Below are positions 5,566-6,444 of a stretch of 6,444 nt of DNA, piece after piece (the first letter of the stretch is position 1; each line of letters starts with the position of its first letter). The notes beneath the pieces are model-generated. The model was not told the DNA's origin. It searched no databases and saw only the letters and a program-made list of their open reading frames with translations. The position numbers were made by a program, and so were the translations under genes. Origin of the DNA: Bacteroidota bacterium (GTDB taxonomy: Bacteria > Bacteroidota > Bacteroidia > B-17B0 > B-17BO); contig CANHPI010000169.1 of NCBI GenBank assembly GCA_947462425.1, positions 1 through 6,444 on the forward strand, read 5' to 3'.

Positions 5566-6444
5566 ATTAATAATCAAAAGTTTTGTTGTAGCTGATTGTT
5601 CTCCAGTAGCAGTAGCACAGTAAATTAAATATACACCACTAGTAGCTTTGGTGCCATTAAATGTTTTAAGATTCCATTCTATTTGGCCACCTTGAGATTT
5701 AGTTGCCCAAACCAAATTTCCGCTAACATCAGTAATTTTAACTTCCGATTCATCTATTAATCCGGTAACATAAACATTACCAGAATATCCTGGTCTTATT
5801 GGATTTGGGTATGAATGTATTTTAGAATAGTCTTCAAAGCCTTTGATGATGGAAGTTCTATATGATTGAATGCCCTTATCGGTGGCAATAAAAACATCTC
5901 CAGAAATTTCATCAACAACCACATCCTTAATGGTGTTTGAATAGAGTGGACTATTTTCAGCAGTAAAATGATAAATTTCTTCTTGCCCATCTGATGATAA
6001 ACAATAAACACCCGAACTTTGAGTCCCTATCCATTTTCTGTTAACTCCATCTACAGCAATGGATGTTATAATATCATTTTCTAATAGTATTTGAACGTAA
6101 CCATCTTGCTCAATTAGTATTTGTTGACAATCCCAATTTGAAGTGGTGAATACATTTTCTGGATTATAAAACACAGCTATGCCTTTAGCTGTACCAAGCC
6201 AAATATGTCCTTCCTTGTCCTCACAAATTGAATGAATATCTTGTGAAGGCAATTTCCCGTTACCGGTAACGCTGCTTAAAAATTTTGTATTGGAAGAATT
6301 TGGTTGTGATAAACCATTTACATCTTTATAAACCATTAATCCGATATTACGTGGTAAAACTATCCATGCTTGATCATACTTATCAAAAATTATTTTTGAA
6401 ATTGTTGGCTGCACAACAAATTGCTCAAAGTTTAAAAGTGTCCA
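5563..6444 (-). CDS. porZ: T9SS component PorZ, C-terminal part (5' end beyond window)
   Basis: The frame stays open to the window edge, so 293 residues are visible and the true start lies outside. An in-frame GTG at 6414 is internal, because homologous sequence continues upstream of it. Four propeller-type repeats of the two-component-regulator kind are visible: ISKIIFDKYDQAWIVL, IHSICEDKEGHIWLGT, ITSIAVDGVNRKWIGT and IKDVVVDEISGDVFIAT. A C-terminal domain (212-293) follows, with YPNPIRPGYSG, VKITDVSGNLVW, ATSGVYLIY and a final KLLIIN. This combination, with the RPGYSG variant and a position just before recO, fits PorZ. PorZ is the surface protein of the T9SS attachment complex, which in Porphyromonas supplies anionic LPS to the sortase PorU. 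It keeps its own sorting-like domain. The alternative is another propeller protein with a T9SS sorting domain. These proteins are often misnamed sensor kinases or substrate-binding proteins. Confidence 0.78.
   Translation of the reverse strand, partial: WTLLNFEQFVVQPTISKIIFDKYDQAWIVLPRNIGLMVYKDVNGLSQPNSSNTKFLSSVTGNGKLPSQDIHSICEDKEGHIWLGTAKGIAVFYNPENVFTTSNWDCQQILIEQDGYVQILLENDIITSIAVDGVNRKWIGTQSSGVYCLSSDGQEEIYHFTAENSPLYSNTIKDVVVDEISGDVFIATDKGIQSYRTSIIKGFEDYSKIHSYPNPIRPGYSGNVYVTGLIDESEVKITDVSGNLVWATKSQGGQIEWNLKTFNGTKATSGVYLIYCATATGEQSATTKLLIIN

Noticed and set aside
5796..6011. Open frame of 71 codons on the minus strand inside the porZ-type gene
   Set aside because: It is an alternative frame of the propeller coding region, whose own frame is continuous and carries the repeats.
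6412..6414. GTG as the start codon of the rightmost minus-strand gene
   Set aside because: The frame remains open through the window edge, and the visible sequence begins in the middle of a propeller, so the gene is truncated by the window rather than starting here.

Overview
The window looks like chromosomal DNA from a member of the Bacteroidota. The evidence is low GC with A/T-rich codons, two genes tied to the type IX secretion system (T9SS), -7 elements of the Bacteroidota form TAnnTTTG, A-rich ribosome-binding regions without Shine-Dalgarno sequences, and several protein families in their Bacteroidota versions. I cannot place it below phylum level.

Layout on the left: the last 90 codons of clpB (+) are followed by a gene for a secreted beta-propeller protein with a T9SS type A sorting domain (+, 362-1729). 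A strong hairpin terminator at 1752-1791 separates it from a convergent minus-strand pair. That pair is a PadR-family repressor (3484-3819) followed 33 nt later by a multi-spanning PspC-domain membrane protein (1807-3450).

Middle: about 210 bp without a gene (3820-4031) lies between the padR-type gene and a divergent TerC/YgdQ-type membrane protein gene (4032-4835, +). It holds -7 elements for both directions and a dense set of nested inverted and direct repeats, the best candidate operator region in the window.

Right: recO (4838-5563, -) ends 2 nt from the TerC-type stop codon. It is the second gene of a coupled pair whose first gene, running off the right edge, is recognisable as the C-terminal part of PorZ, the cell-surface T9SS component. 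The two overlap in a TAATG stop/start.

How the genes relate: PorZ belongs to the machinery that processes and attaches T9SS cargo, and the propeller protein at 362-1729 is such a cargo, although the two are not in one operon. The PadR-PspC pair resembles an autoregulated envelope-stress unit. ClpB, RecO and the TerC-type protein are housekeeping or homeostasis functions. I see no mobile element, CRISPR array, RNA gene or clearly new system. The points most worth a second look are the repeat cluster at 3886-3959, the PadR-PspC unit, the cysteine-ended PspC-protein tail, and the regular seven-fold organisation of the secreted propeller.
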